This document shows, piece by piece, positions 18,640-26,971 of a stretch of DNA of 64,000 nt. Source of the stretch: Candidatus Eiseniibacteriota bacterium. GTDB lineage: Bacteria; Eisenbacteria; RBG-16-71-46; CAIMUX01; WJJG01. Every line of letters begins with the position of its first letter. Position 1 is the stretch's first letter. The position numbers were made by a program, and so were the translations under genes. The stretch spans positions 86,943 to 150,942 of the forward strand of contig JAGMBO010000044.1 of the NCBI GenBank assembly GCA_023129715.1. The letters run 5' to 3'. The notes under the pieces were generated by a model. That model ran no database searches, was not told the origin of the DNA, and saw only the letters and a program-made list of their open reading frames with translations.

Positions 18640-19686
18640 TCAGCGTGTCGCGCGAATGGCCAGGAAGGGGGCGATGCGCTGGCGGGAGAGCGCGGCGGTC
18701 GGATGCTCGGGATCGAGTTCCAGGCAGCGCGCGTATTCCCGGTCGGCCCACTCGGCGAAGCCGAGCCGTTCGTAGACCAGCCCCAGATTGTTGTGTGCGT
18801 GCGCCGGACAGCTGGGTGCTGCGATCGCCATCTCGAGTGCCGCGCGGGCTTGGACGAACTCCTCGCGAAGCAGCCAGATCAGGCCGATTCCATTCCAACC
18901 CTCCGTGTTCTGGGGATCGATCGCCACGGCCGACTCGAAGGCCCCGAGCGCCTCGTCGCCGCGGTGCAGATCGAGGAGCGCGAGACCGAGCGCGATCCAG
19001 GCGGGGTCGTGCTTGCGATCGAGGCGCAGGGCGCGGTGGGCCGCCCGGTAGGCGAGCTGAGGCGCTTGCGCCTTCAGATGAGCCCGGGCGAGCGTCGACC
19101 AGACCGCCACTCCGCCGGGGTCGGCCAGCGCGGCGCGTTCGAGATGATCGCGCGCCGCGGCCGTTTCCTCGATGGCCAGCAGGGCTGACCCGGCGACGAA
19201 GTGGCCGTCGGCGCCAAGATCCTCGCCGAGCCAGGGATCGAGACGATCGAGGGCGCCGATCGCATCGTTGCGGGCCCAGGCCGTCTTGGCCGCTGCGATC
19301 GCCGCCGCGCGCGGATCGGCAAGATCTGAATCCTCCATCTCGCTGCCCGGCTGTCGAGCGGGTTCGCCCATTGCACTGCCTGTCCTGGAGGCCTCCCGAT
19401 CATTCCACTCGGGGGGTGGAGCCGGGAAGATGGCGCGCGGGTTCGAAGCCTCGGAGTCGGTTTCCGCGCCGGCGGGAGCGGCCGGGGCCTCCCGGGTTGT
19501 GGCCGTGCTCATCGGCTCGGTCGTGGCTTCGCTCCTCTGCGCCGAGGCCTGGGCCGTCTCCCACGAGGAGTCCTCCGGTGAACAGCCCCAGGGACCGGCA
19601 AAGACCAAGTAGGTCACGACGAGCGCGCCCAACACACATGCCGGCGCCTGCCAGAATCCTCCGCCGGGTTGTTTCCGCCTATTCAT
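18640..19686 (-). CDS. Membrane-anchored TPR protein under a sigma-54-type promoter
   Basis: A 348-residue protein with one N-terminal membrane segment (residues about 12-32), a Pro/Ala/Thr/Glu-rich linker of about 100 residues, and four or five tetratricopeptide repeats (from about residue 130), e.g. AARDHLERAALADP, YRAAHRALRLDRKHDPAW, LGAFESAVAIDPQNTEGW, ADREYARCLELDPEHPTA. It is presumably a periplasmic scaffold attached to the inner membrane. ATG 19686 has GGAGAGGAAGGA upstream. A near-consensus sigma-54 promoter lies at 19733-19749 on the same strand, and a sigma-54 response regulator is the next gene upstream, so control by that regulator is a strong inference. Partner proteins unknown. 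Confidence 0.75.
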   Translation of the reverse strand: MNRRKQPGGGFWQAPACVLGALVVTYLVFAGPWGCSPEDSSWETAQASAQRSEATTEPMSTATTREAPAAPAGAETDSEASNPRAIFPAPPPEWNDREASRTGSAMGEPARQPGSEMEDSDLADPRAAAIAAAKTAWARNDAIGALDRLDPWLGEDLGADGHFVAGSALLAIEETAAARDHLERAALADPGGVAVWSTLARAHLKAQAPQLAYRAAHRALRLDRKHDPAWIALGLALLDLHRGDEALGAFESAVAIDPQNTEGWNGIGLIWLLREEFVQARAALEMAIAAPSCPAHAHNNLGLVYERLGFAEWADREYARCLELDPEHPTAALSRQRIAPFLAIRATR

Positions 19687-19732
19687 CGTGTCCTTCCTCT
19701 CCGCGCCGCTGTTGCTTCTGCCCTGGCCTTGT

Positions 19733-19749
19733 TGCAAGGCCCGCGCCAG
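19733..19749 (-). promoter_or_regulatory. Candidate sigma-54 promoter (-24/-12) for the TPR gene
   Basis: On the minus strand the bases read CTGGCGCGGGCCTTGCA. The established sigma-54 consensus is YTGGCACGNNNNTTGCW; only one defined base differs (A to G in the -24 box), and the invariant GG and GC have the correct spacing. Transcription would begin near 19722, leaving about 35 nt before ATG 19686 with its strong ribosome site. The neighbouring upstream gene encodes a sigma-54-dependent activator. Confidence 0.65.
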
Positions 19750-19967
19750 CGTCGGCCTAGTGACGCCGAACGGCATCGGCCGCCGTCGCAACCGACGCTC
19801 TCGCTGGGCACTGCAGTGAGACGGGGGAGGAGCGATGGGTGGAGGCGGATGCACGGTCAACTCGCGGGCGCACTCAGCGCGTGGAGCGGCTGCGACGCCT
19901 GTGGTCGAGGAGTGTCGCCGGGACGCCGCACTCGATCTCCGAGCGCGGAGTGCGTGCATACGATGCG

Positions 19968-21551
19968 CTAGGTCTCGTCGCCGGGGCGCTTCAGATCGTG
20001 CGCGACGATCTTGCGGTGGCACGTCGTGCGGTCGAGTCCGAGTCGCTCCGCCGCGCGGGTCACATTCCAGCCGGTGCTGGTCAGCGCCTCGAGCAGGTGG
20101 CGCTTCTCGAGGTGCCAGAAGGCTTCATCCATTGTCGCTCGCCGCGGAATCGCAAGCGTGTAGCCGTCACCCGAGTTGCCGGCCGCCGCTGGGGTACTGG
20201 GCAAACCAGCCGTTGTGGCACTCGGCGAAGCAGCCGTTGCGGCACTGGGCGAAGCAGATGCTGTGGCACCGGGCGAAGCAGATGCTGCGGCACTGAGCGA
20301 AGCAGATGCTGTGGCACTGGGCGAGGCAGTCGCCGCCGGGCTCGGCGAGACGGCGCCGGGCGTCGCCGCCAGGGCCGTCTCGAGATCCTCGACGGTCAGG
20401 GGGTTCGAGCGCGTCAGGATCAGCGCCCGCTCGACGACGTTGCGCAGCTCGCGGACATTGCCGGGCCAGCCATGGGCTTCGAGGCGCACGATCGCCTCGG
20501 GCGAGAGCGTGCGGGGGGCAATGTGCTCCTCCTGCGCGAAGCGCGCGGCGAAGTGCTCCGCAAGGGGGACAACGTCCTCGCGGCGCTCGCGCAGGGGGGG
20601 GACGTGGACGATGATCACCGCCAGGCGATGGTAGAGATCGAAGCGGAACCGCTCGGCCTTGATCTCGCTCTGCAAGTTCCGGTGCGTCGCGGCGACGATC
20701 CGCGGCCGGGCGGCAATCGTCTTCTCTCCACCGACGCGGCGGATGGTGCCTTCGTCGAGCGCGCGCAGCAGGCGCGCCTGCATGGAGGGAGGCATCTCGC
20801 CGATCTCATCAAGGAAGAGCGTGCCTCCATGCGCCTGCTCGAAGAGACCATGATGGCGAGCGACAGCGCTGGTGAAAGCGCCCTTCTCGTGCCCGAAGAG
20901 CGTCGACTCGGCGAGATCGCGGGGCACGGCGGCGACGTTGAACGCGATCCAGGGACCGTCGGGGTTGGGGCCGCGCTGATGGAGGAGGCGGGCGATTTCC
21001 TCCTTGCCGACGCCGCTCTCGCCGGTGATCAACACCGGCGTGCGCCGCGGGGCGACCAGGGCGACGCGTTCGAGCAGTGCGCGCATGGCGGGGCTCTCGA
21101 CGATCAGCTTGCGCGGCCGCTCTCCCGCGGCGCGTAGCCGGCGGTTCTCATCTTCCAGCCGCCGGCGCTCGAGAGCGTTGCGCAGCGAGAGCAGGATGGC
21201 CTCGGCGCGGGGCGGCTTCTCGAGGAAGTCGAAGGCGCCCCGGCGGGTCGCATCGACGGCGAGCGAGACATCTCCCCGCCCCGAGATCATCACCACGGGC
21301 AGTCCCGGGTGGCGTTTGTGCAGGGCAGTGAGCAGGTCGAGCCCCGTGCCGTCCGGCAGGTAGACATCGAGCAGGGCGGCATCGGGAAGGGGTGGCCGGG
21401 CCATGCGCGCGAGCGCTTCGGCGACCGATCCGGCTGTGGTCACTCGGAAACCGCCGCTGTCCAACAGCGCCTCGAAGGCGCGCTGGTCAGCCGCTTGGTC
21501 GTCGACGACCAGAATCAAGGGGCGATGCTCCGGTGTGCTCCTTTTCATCAT
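19968..21551 (-). CDS. Sigma-54-dependent response regulator (NtrC family) with expanded linker
   Basis: A 527-residue regulator: receiver domain (acidic pair D17/D18, phospho-acceptor D62, S90, K112), AAA+ domain with Walker A GESGVGKE (177-184) and Walker B LFLDEIGE (245-252), and a C-terminal Fis-type helix-turn-helix (TGWNVTRAAERLGLDRTTCHRK). The sigma-54 contact loop reads GAFTSA (224-229) rather than GAFTGA. Between AAA+ and helix-turn-helix is a roughly 60-residue Ala/Ser/Pro/Thr linker encoded by 24-bp tandem repeats. ATG 21551 is preceded by AGGAAGGG. It follows its partner kinase by 22 bp, in one operon with alr. The sigma-54 promoter of the next gene is a likely target. Confidence 0.88.
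   Translation of the reverse strand: MMKRSTPEHRPLILVVDDQAADQRAFEALLDSGGFRVTTAGSVAEALARMARPPLPDAALLDVYLPDGTGLDLLTALHKRHPGLPVVMISGRGDVSLAVDATRRGAFDFLEKPPRAEAILLSLRNALERRRLEDENRRLRAAGERPRKLIVESPAMRALLERVALVAPRRTPVLITGESGVGKEEIARLLHQRGPNPDGPWIAFNVAAVPRDLAESTLFGHEKGAFTSAVARHHGLFEQAHGGTLFLDEIGEMPPSMQARLLRALDEGTIRRVGGEKTIAARPRIVAATHRNLQSEIKAERFRFDLYHRLAVIIVHVPPLRERREDVVPLAEHFAARFAQEEHIAPRTLSPEAIVRLEAHGWPGNVRELRNVVERALILTRSNPLTVEDLETALAATPGAVSPSPAATASPSATASASLSAAASASPGATASASPSAATAASPSATTAGLPSTPAAAGNSGDGYTLAIPRRATMDEAFWHLEKRHLLEALTSTGWNVTRAAERLGLDRTTCHRKIVAHDLKRPGDET
20193..20336. repeat. Six tandem 24-bp repeats within the response-regulator linker
   Basis: Units of 24 bp begin GGCACTGGGCGAAGCAG on the plus strand; the first unit (20193) is the most diverged. 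Each encodes eight residues of the Ala/Ser/Pro/Thr linker on the minus strand, so copy-number change would keep frame. Confidence 0.8.
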
Positions 21552-21573
21552 GCGCCCTTCCTGTGCCGATTCC

Positions 21574-23133
21574 TCATGCGCCCTTCCCGTGCCGACGCGG
21601 CGTCTCGTCGCGATCGGCGAGCGGCAACCAGAGATCGAACGCCACTCCATCCGGTGTATTGCGGTAGCGCAGGTCGCCCCCCAATTGCAGCGCGATGCTG
21701 CGGGCGATGGCAAGTCCGAGCCCGCTGCCCCCTGCCTTGGTCGTTGCCCCTCCCTGGAACATGCGGGCGCCGATCTCGGCGGGGATCGGCTCGCCGGCGT
21801 TCCAGACGGTCATCCGCACGTAGGTGCGCTCGCCGGCCGGCCCCTCGACCTCGGCGGTCGGATCGGCGACCTCGATGCGCAGCGCTCCCTCGCCCGCCGC
21901 TTCCAGCGCGTTGCGCAGGAGATTGCCCACGGTGCGTTCGAGGCGTGCCGGATCGACGGCGACGCAGTGTGCCTCGCCGGCCCCGAGGAGAGGGATCGCT
22001 CGTGCCGGCGCCCAGCGCCGGGCGACGGCGGGGATCCATGTCTCCAGAACGATGCGCCGCGGGATGCCTTGGGGCAAGCGCGCGAAGTCGGAGAACTCCT
22101 CGAGCAGCACCTCCGCGGAACCTAGGGCCTGGAGCGCCTCGCGGATCAGTTCCGGATTCGGCGGGCGTTCGCCTCCGGCGCGCGTGGCGAGCTCCAAGCT
22201 GATCCGCACGGGGGTGAGCGCGTTGCGCACCTCGTGCGCCAGAGCGCGCCCGGCGCTGCGCCAGCCGGCGAGCCGGCGCGCGGCTTGCAGACGGATCGCA
22301 AGGCGCGTCCGGCGATGGGCCAGCTCGCTGAGCAGTTGGGACAACGCGTCGGGGTCGGCCACGTGCGTGGCTGACAGGTGCTCGGGGAAGAGACGCCGGG
22401 CGTGGTGCTGCAACCCGGCGAGGGCGCGATCCGCGGAACGGCCCGCCCAGAGCAGGCCGGCGAAGACGATCAGCACGCTTCCGGCAATCCAGGCGAGCGC
22501 GGCCCAGCCGGTGCGATGCGGCGGGTCGGCCGCACAGAGCCCGTAGGACGCCGATTCCTCGAGCGGGAGCACGAAGAGCACGGGCGAGGTCTCCTCGCCG
22601 ATTCGCGCGAGGCGCCAGGGGGAGAAGAACGGATCATCGAGAAAGACGCCGCTGACGAGTCGCAGGCCGCCCTCCGGTCCGAGCAGTCGCTCGGTAACCA
22701 GGGCGAGCCGGCTCCGGCGCGCCAGCGGTTCCTCGACGATCCAGAACTCTCCGGCGCCGGGTTGGGTGAGCGGCATGCCGACGCTCGCCGGCCAATGGGC
22801 CGAGGCGAGCACGCGCCCCCGCGGGTCCATCACCCGGCAAACGGGCCGTTGGAGCCGGGCGGCGGTCCGTTCGATCCAGGGTCGCCACTGCGTTTCTCCC
22901 TGCGCGGCTGTGGGAATCGGGGTCGGGAGGGGGGCGGCGCGATCGCAACGCAGGGCCGCCTCCGTTCGCTGCCACCATTCGACGGCGGCGGCGCGCTGGT
23001 TGCTGCTTGCCGCGCGGTGCGCCTCGCGCACCGCCATCCACCCGGCGGCGGCGACGAACAGGGCCAGCAACAGGGCGCCGGGAAGGAATGGGAACCGCAC
23101 GCCGCGCGCGCGTCGCGGGGCAGGCGAGCTCAT
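21574..23133 (-). CDS. Membrane sensor histidine kinase (NtrY-like)
   Basis: A 519-residue inner-membrane kinase paired with the regulator downstream. Two membrane segments (about 17-34 and 211-230) bracket a periplasmic sensor region of about 175 residues without a recognised fold. The dimerisation box holds His300 in AHEVRNALTP; the ATPase part has NLLRNALEA (N box), GGATTKAGGSGLGLAIA (G boxes) and ends in a typical HATPase strand. ATG 23133 overlaps the stop of alr as ATGA, indicating translational coupling to alanine racemase; the regulator starts 22 bp after its stop. Coupling to alr hints at envelope or nitrogen-related sensing, but the signal is unknown. Confidence 0.87.
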   Translation of the reverse strand: MSSPAPRRARGVRFPFLPGALLLALFVAAAGWMAVREAHRAASSNQRAAAVEWWQRTEAALRCDRAAPLPTPIPTAAQGETQWRPWIERTAARLQRPVCRVMDPRGRVLASAHWPASVGMPLTQPGAGEFWIVEEPLARRSRLALVTERLLGPEGGLRLVSGVFLDDPFFSPWRLARIGEETSPVLFVLPLEESASYGLCAADPPHRTGWAALAWIAGSVLIVFAGLLWAGRSADRALAGLQHHARRLFPEHLSATHVADPDALSQLLSELAHRRTRLAIRLQAARRLAGWRSAGRALAHEVRNALTPVRISLELATRAGGERPPNPELIREALQALGSAEVLLEEFSDFARLPQGIPRRIVLETWIPAVARRWAPARAIPLLGAGEAHCVAVDPARLERTVGNLLRNALEAAGEGALRIEVADPTAEVEGPAGERTYVRMTVWNAGEPIPAEIGARMFQGGATTKAGGSGLGLAIARSIALQLGGDLRYRNTPDGVAFDLWLPLADRDETPRRHGKGA

Positions 23134-24317
23134 GAGCGCGAGCCTCGCAGCACGCGGGGCAGATGCCGGCCGATGCGGGTGACGATCTCGTAGTTGATCG
23201 TTCCGCACAGCGCGGCAAGCGTGTCGGCGCTCACCGACTCGCTGCCGCTGCGGCCGATCAGGATCACCTCTGCTCCGAGATCGGCTTCAGGGATGTCGGT
23301 GACATCCACCATGGTCATGTTCATGCAGACCCGTCCGACGATCGGCGCGCGGCGTCCGTGAACGAGCACATGACCGCGCCCCGAGAGGTGACGATCGTAG
23401 CCGTCGTAGTAGCCGACCGGCAGGACCGCCAGGCGCATCGCCCGCGTCGTGCGGAACGTGCACCCATAGCCGACGTACTCCCCATCCGGAACGTCCTTGA
23501 TCTGGGCGATGCGCGTCTTCCAGGAGAGGGCCGGGACAAGTTCCGGTCCCATCCGGTGGGAGAGCAGAGTCGAGAGGAACGTCTCGCGCGAGGGCCACAG
23601 TCCGTAGCTGGCGATGCCGAGCCGCACCAGGTTGCCATGGGTCTGTTCCATGACGATCGCGGCGGCCGAACAAGCCGAGTGCACCAGATCGGGCTCCAGC
23701 CCCGCCTCGGCGAATCGCCGCTGGATATCGCGGAGCCGGGCGAGCTGCTGGCGGGCGATGGTGTGATCGGTCGTATCTTCGATGTTGGCGTAGTGCGTGT
23801 GCAGGCCACGGAAGCGCATCGCGGGATGCTGCTCGAAGAAGCAGCCCCATTCAGGGATCTCATCGGGCAGGATGCCCTGGCGGTGCGTGCCCGTCTCGGC
23901 CTTCACGTGGAGCGCGACGCGGCGATCCTGGGCGCGCGCCGCGTCCGCCAGCGCAGCGGCTACGCGCAGATCGGAGACGGTCACTTCTGCGCCCGAGGCG
24001 ACAACCGCGGGCGCATCGTCGGGGAGGGTCGGACCCAACAGGCAGACCGGCGTTGCTCCGGTGAGGTCGGAGATCTCGGCGAACTCCTCGAGCGAATGGA
24101 CCCCCAGGTAGTCGACGCCTTCGGCGACCGCCAGGGGCGCGATCAAACGGGCGCCATGGCCGTAGGCGTTCGCCTTGATGACCGCCATGCGCAGCGTGCC
24201 CGACTGCAGGACACGGTCCAGTGCGCGCAGATTGTGGCGGTAGGCCGCGGCATCGACTTCCACCCAGACGGGCGGCGGCCGATCACTGGTTTTCTGGATG
24301 CAGGGCGTGCTCGTCAT
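23130..24317 (-). CDS. alr: Alanine racemase
   Basis: PLP-dependent interconversion of L- and D-alanine, supplying D-Ala for peptidoglycan. The 395 residues show the PLP lysine K48 in AVIKANAYGHGA, the substrate-binding region VGYGCTFRTTRAMRLA and the conserved GRVCMNMTMVDVTDIP. Length is normal for the family. ATG 24317 overlaps the upstream gene by 35 bp and has only a weak GAGCGAG site. The stop overlaps the histidine kinase start (ATGA), so a cell-wall precursor enzyme is co-translated with a two-component system. Confidence 0.94.
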   Translation of the reverse strand: MTSTPCIQKTSDRPPPVWVEVDAAAYRHNLRALDRVLQSGTLRMAVIKANAYGHGARLIAPLAVAEGVDYLGVHSLEEFAEISDLTGATPVCLLGPTLPDDAPAVVASGAEVTVSDLRVAAALADAARAQDRRVALHVKAETGTHRQGILPDEIPEWGCFFEQHPAMRFRGLHTHYANIEDTTDHTIARQQLARLRDIQRRFAEAGLEPDLVHSACSAAAIVMEQTHGNLVRLGIASYGLWPSRETFLSTLLSHRMGPELVPALSWKTRIAQIKDVPDGEYVGYGCTFRTTRAMRLAVLPVGYYDGYDRHLSGRGHVLVHGRRAPIVGRVCMNMTMVDVTDIPEADLGAEVILIGRSGSESVSADTLAALCGTINYEIVTRIGRHLPRVLRGSRS

Positions 24318-25899
24318 CTGCTCGCTCGTTCTTCGCGCGGCCCAGCCGGCCGCCAGTTCTGAGCACCACCAGGGGAGGATGTGGTTCCCCCCACAACGGC
24401 GCCAGCCCATGGAGCAGGACCTGCGGCCGGGAAGGCGCTTCCATCCACCAGTCGATCGGTCCCAGCAGCAGGGGGATCAGCTCTCCTCCGGCCAGCAATC
24501 GGGCCTCGAGATCCTCGGCCATGCGCCACTCTTCTTCCAGCACATCGATCGATGCCGTGCCGTCCTCATCCTCGGTCCGCTGCACCGCCTCCCAGGCGGA
24601 GAGCGTTGCCGGATCGGCCCAGGCGAACAGCATGCGGAGCTGATCCCACGCTTCCGAACGCTTGGCGGTGATCGCCAGGCGCAGGTCGATCCCGGCTTCC
24701 TCCATGGGCGGCAGATGCGGGCCGTCTGGGGCGGGCTGGGGGAGCAGGGCGACATCCCAGCCGGCCGGCCAGAGCAGCGCGCGAATCCGCTCGGCGACAC
24801 AGTGCATTACCGGCCAACCCTCCGGGAAGCGCAGACTCACCCGGTACCGCTCCTGCGGCGCGGCGCCTTCCGCCTCCCGGGCGGGGCTCGGCGGTGCGGT
24901 CGCGAGCTCGGTGTCCCGTGCCCGCCCGGGCAAGAGCCTTCGGGTCGCGTGCCATCCGGAACGTTCCCCGCCCGGCAGCAGCGGGCCCGCCGCGAGACGC
25001 GCCGCGATCACGCTGCTCGATGCGCGCAGGTCGGGCGAGAGAAGCAGGGCGAGATGGACGAGGAAGGGGGTCCCCGCACGCGAAACGGGCGATTCCGCCT
25101 GGCAGTAGGCAGGCAGCGGCGGCAGGAAGAAGCGGATGCGCGCCGCCACCCGATCTTCCGGTGCAAGCCTCCAGTGCCCCAACAGCTCCAAGAGCGGGAC
25201 AGGCGGACCGGTCTTTTCGGGAGACCCCGTACGCTCCCAACTGGCGAGCTCGCCGAAGGCCGGTGTGGGATCGCGGATCTCCTGCCGCCATGGGGTGAGT
25301 CGCGTCTGCACCTGGAAACGCCCGCACCCGGGGTCGAGGCCGGAGCGCCGGTCGACGCACAGTGACGTTTCCCAGGCGCTCAGACGGGCGGGGAAATGGG
25401 GGTCGGGCCGTTCGAGCAAGAAGCGGAGCCGCGCGTCGCCGAGCGGCAGAATCCCCTCCGGTGCCTGCTGGGCGTTCGCCCCCCGCCAGCCGAGCACATG
25501 GCGGAAGAGCAGCCGCCCCAGACGGCTTTGGCGCGCGCCATGGGTGAGTCGCGCCGCGGCTTCGGCGGCGGTGAGATCCCCTTGCCCGGGGCGAATCGAG
25601 AACGTCCAGATCGTTGCCGGGTCATTCGTCCAGGCAGTGTCGGCGAGCCCTGCGCCCCAGCCCGTGTCGATCTGCTCGACGAGGCGGCGCTCGGTCGTGC
25701 TGTGGATGAATCCGCCGGCGAGGGAGGGTTCTCCCTTGACCGGCGCCGCGCGCGCGGTGACCGCGCCGGGCGGAAGGCCGAGCATGAGCAGGAGGGTGAG
25801 CAGGCAGATGGGCGGTGCGCCGGACGGCGCACCGAGACGGAGATCGAGCGAGAAGTCGCGCAGGGCGCCGAGCAGGCCGGCGCGGCGGCAAGTGGCCAT
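24283..25899 (-). CDS. Exported protein, possibly a degenerate family-5 solute-binding-like protein
   Basis: A 538-residue protein with an N-terminal signal-like stretch (ICLLTLLLMLGLPPG, then TARA). The segment IWTFSIRPGQGDLTAAEAAARL resembles the start of peptide-binding OppA/DppA-type domains, and the later IDLRLAITAKRSEAWDQL fits the same fold, but the overall likeness is weak and several loops look shortened or replaced. No lipobox. ATG 25899 is preceded by GGAGGG at 8 nt. It sits 4 bp after the exonuclease-WYL stop and overlaps alr, so it belongs to that operon. No permease or ATPase genes are adjacent, so transport is doubtful; a soluble periplasmic binding or sensory role is possible. 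Confidence 0.6.
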   Translation of the reverse strand: MATCRRAGLLGALRDFSLDLRLGAPSGAPPICLLTLLLMLGLPPGAVTARAAPVKGEPSLAGGFIHSTTERRLVEQIDTGWGAGLADTAWTNDPATIWTFSIRPGQGDLTAAEAAARLTHGARQSRLGRLLFRHVLGWRGANAQQAPEGILPLGDARLRFLLERPDPHFPARLSAWETSLCVDRRSGLDPGCGRFQVQTRLTPWRQEIRDPTPAFGELASWERTGSPEKTGPPVPLLELLGHWRLAPEDRVAARIRFFLPPLPAYCQAESPVSRAGTPFLVHLALLLSPDLRASSSVIAARLAAGPLLPGGERSGWHATRRLLPGRARDTELATAPPSPAREAEGAAPQERYRVSLRFPEGWPVMHCVAERIRALLWPAGWDVALLPQPAPDGPHLPPMEEAGIDLRLAITAKRSEAWDQLRMLFAWADPATLSAWEAVQRTEDEDGTASIDVLEEEWRMAEDLEARLLAGGELIPLLLGPIDWWMEAPSRPQVLLHGLAPLWGEPHPPLVVLRTGGRLGRAKNERADDEHALHPENQ

Positions 25900-25903
25900 C
25901 GGT

Positions 25904-26752
25904 TCAGCCCTCCGCCACCGGTCGCACCTGCCGGATCCGGTCCAGGCGGAAGGCGCCGGGATCGCCGCCGCGGTCGACGAGACGGACCCGCAGATAGACG
26001 AGGGGACCGCTGCGCTCCAGATGGAGCGGAATCACCCGGAAGGTACGGATCCCGCTGCGGCCTTCGTAGTCGAGTTCGACGGTGAGACCCGCTTGGGCCG
26101 CCGCGGGCAGGTGTTCCATCGTCTCGAGAGAGAGAGTCGTCTCTTTGAGCTTCTCCCAGGGCACCGGAATCGGCTCTTGTGCGGCGAGCAGATCGGCGAG
26201 GCACTGCGCCCGGCCCCGCCAGCGCGCCAACAGCAAGCGCAAGAGCCCCGCAGTCGTGATTACATCGGCGAGCGCGCGATGGGCCGGGGCGTGTTCGAGA
26301 CCCAGACTGTGGTGCAGCGCCTTGAGCGAATAGCTGGGCAGCGTGAAAGTGTTGCGCGCGAGACGCAGTGTGTCGATCACGGGGCCCTTCCAGGCCTCGA
26401 AGCCGGCGCGCTTGCGCTCGGCGCTCAGGAAATGCAAGTCGAACGGGGCATTGTGCGCCACGAAGACCGCCTCGTGCAGCAGTTGCTCGAGCGCCGGCCA
26501 GACCGCCTCGAATGCTGGAGCGGTCGCGACCATGGCATCGTCGATGCCGCTGATGGTCGTGGCAAGGAGAGGGATGTGGATGCCGGGATTGACCAGACAG
26601 TGATAGCGCCCGACCTCTTGAAGCCCGTCTTGAAGCCCCTCGAGGCGTAGCGCGGCCACCTCGGTGATGCGGTCCTCCGGCTCCAGACCGGTGGTCTCCA
26701 CGTCGACGACAACAAAGGCCAGTTCCTCAATCGGTTGGTTCTTGCGGGGCAC
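25904..26752 (-). CDS. DEDDh 3'-5' exonuclease fused to a WYL-like domain
   Basis: A 282-residue protein. Residues 10-175 form a DnaQ/PolC-epsilon-type exonuclease with every metal ligand present: D17 and E19 (DVETTG), D105 (NAPFD), H158 and D163 (AHRALAD). Residues about 223-276 (TVELDYEGRSGIRTFRVIPL, then LVYLRVRL, FRLDRIRQV) match the pattern of WYL domains, small Sm-like folds usually found in regulators and thought to bind nucleic acid or nucleotide ligands. No helix-turn-helix is present. GTG 26752 follows AAGGA at good spacing. First gene of the operon that continues to alr and the kinase/regulator pair. The exonuclease call is firm; the WYL call is by pattern. Confidence 0.85.
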   Translation of the reverse strand: MPRKNQPIEELAFVVVDVETTGLEPEDRITEVAALRLEGLQDGLQEVGRYHCLVNPGIHIPLLATTISGIDDAMVATAPAFEAVWPALEQLLHEAVFVAHNAPFDLHFLSAERKRAGFEAWKGPVIDTLRLARNTFTLPSYSLKALHHSLGLEHAPAHRALADVITTAGLLRLLLARWRGRAQCLADLLAAQEPIPVPWEKLKETTLSLETMEHLPAAAQAGLTVELDYEGRSGIRTFRVIPLHLERSGPLVYLRVRLVDRGGDPGAFRLDRIRQVRPVAEG

Positions 26753-26971
26753 CCCGTTTCCTTTCGGTTGTGGATTGCCGGGTCCAGCATCCTCCCGGCT
26801 GCCGACAGAGACTGCGTCTGTTTGCGCCGGAGGGTATACTAATTGCCCGCCGGCCTGCCGGAAAGGGCTGGTGCAGGGGGGGGGACATTCGTGGGCAGTG
26901 GATCGAGGATTGCTGAGCAGCGAGCTTCAGCTTCCCGCGCCCGAGGCGCTTGGCCCGCGCGTGCTCGGGGT

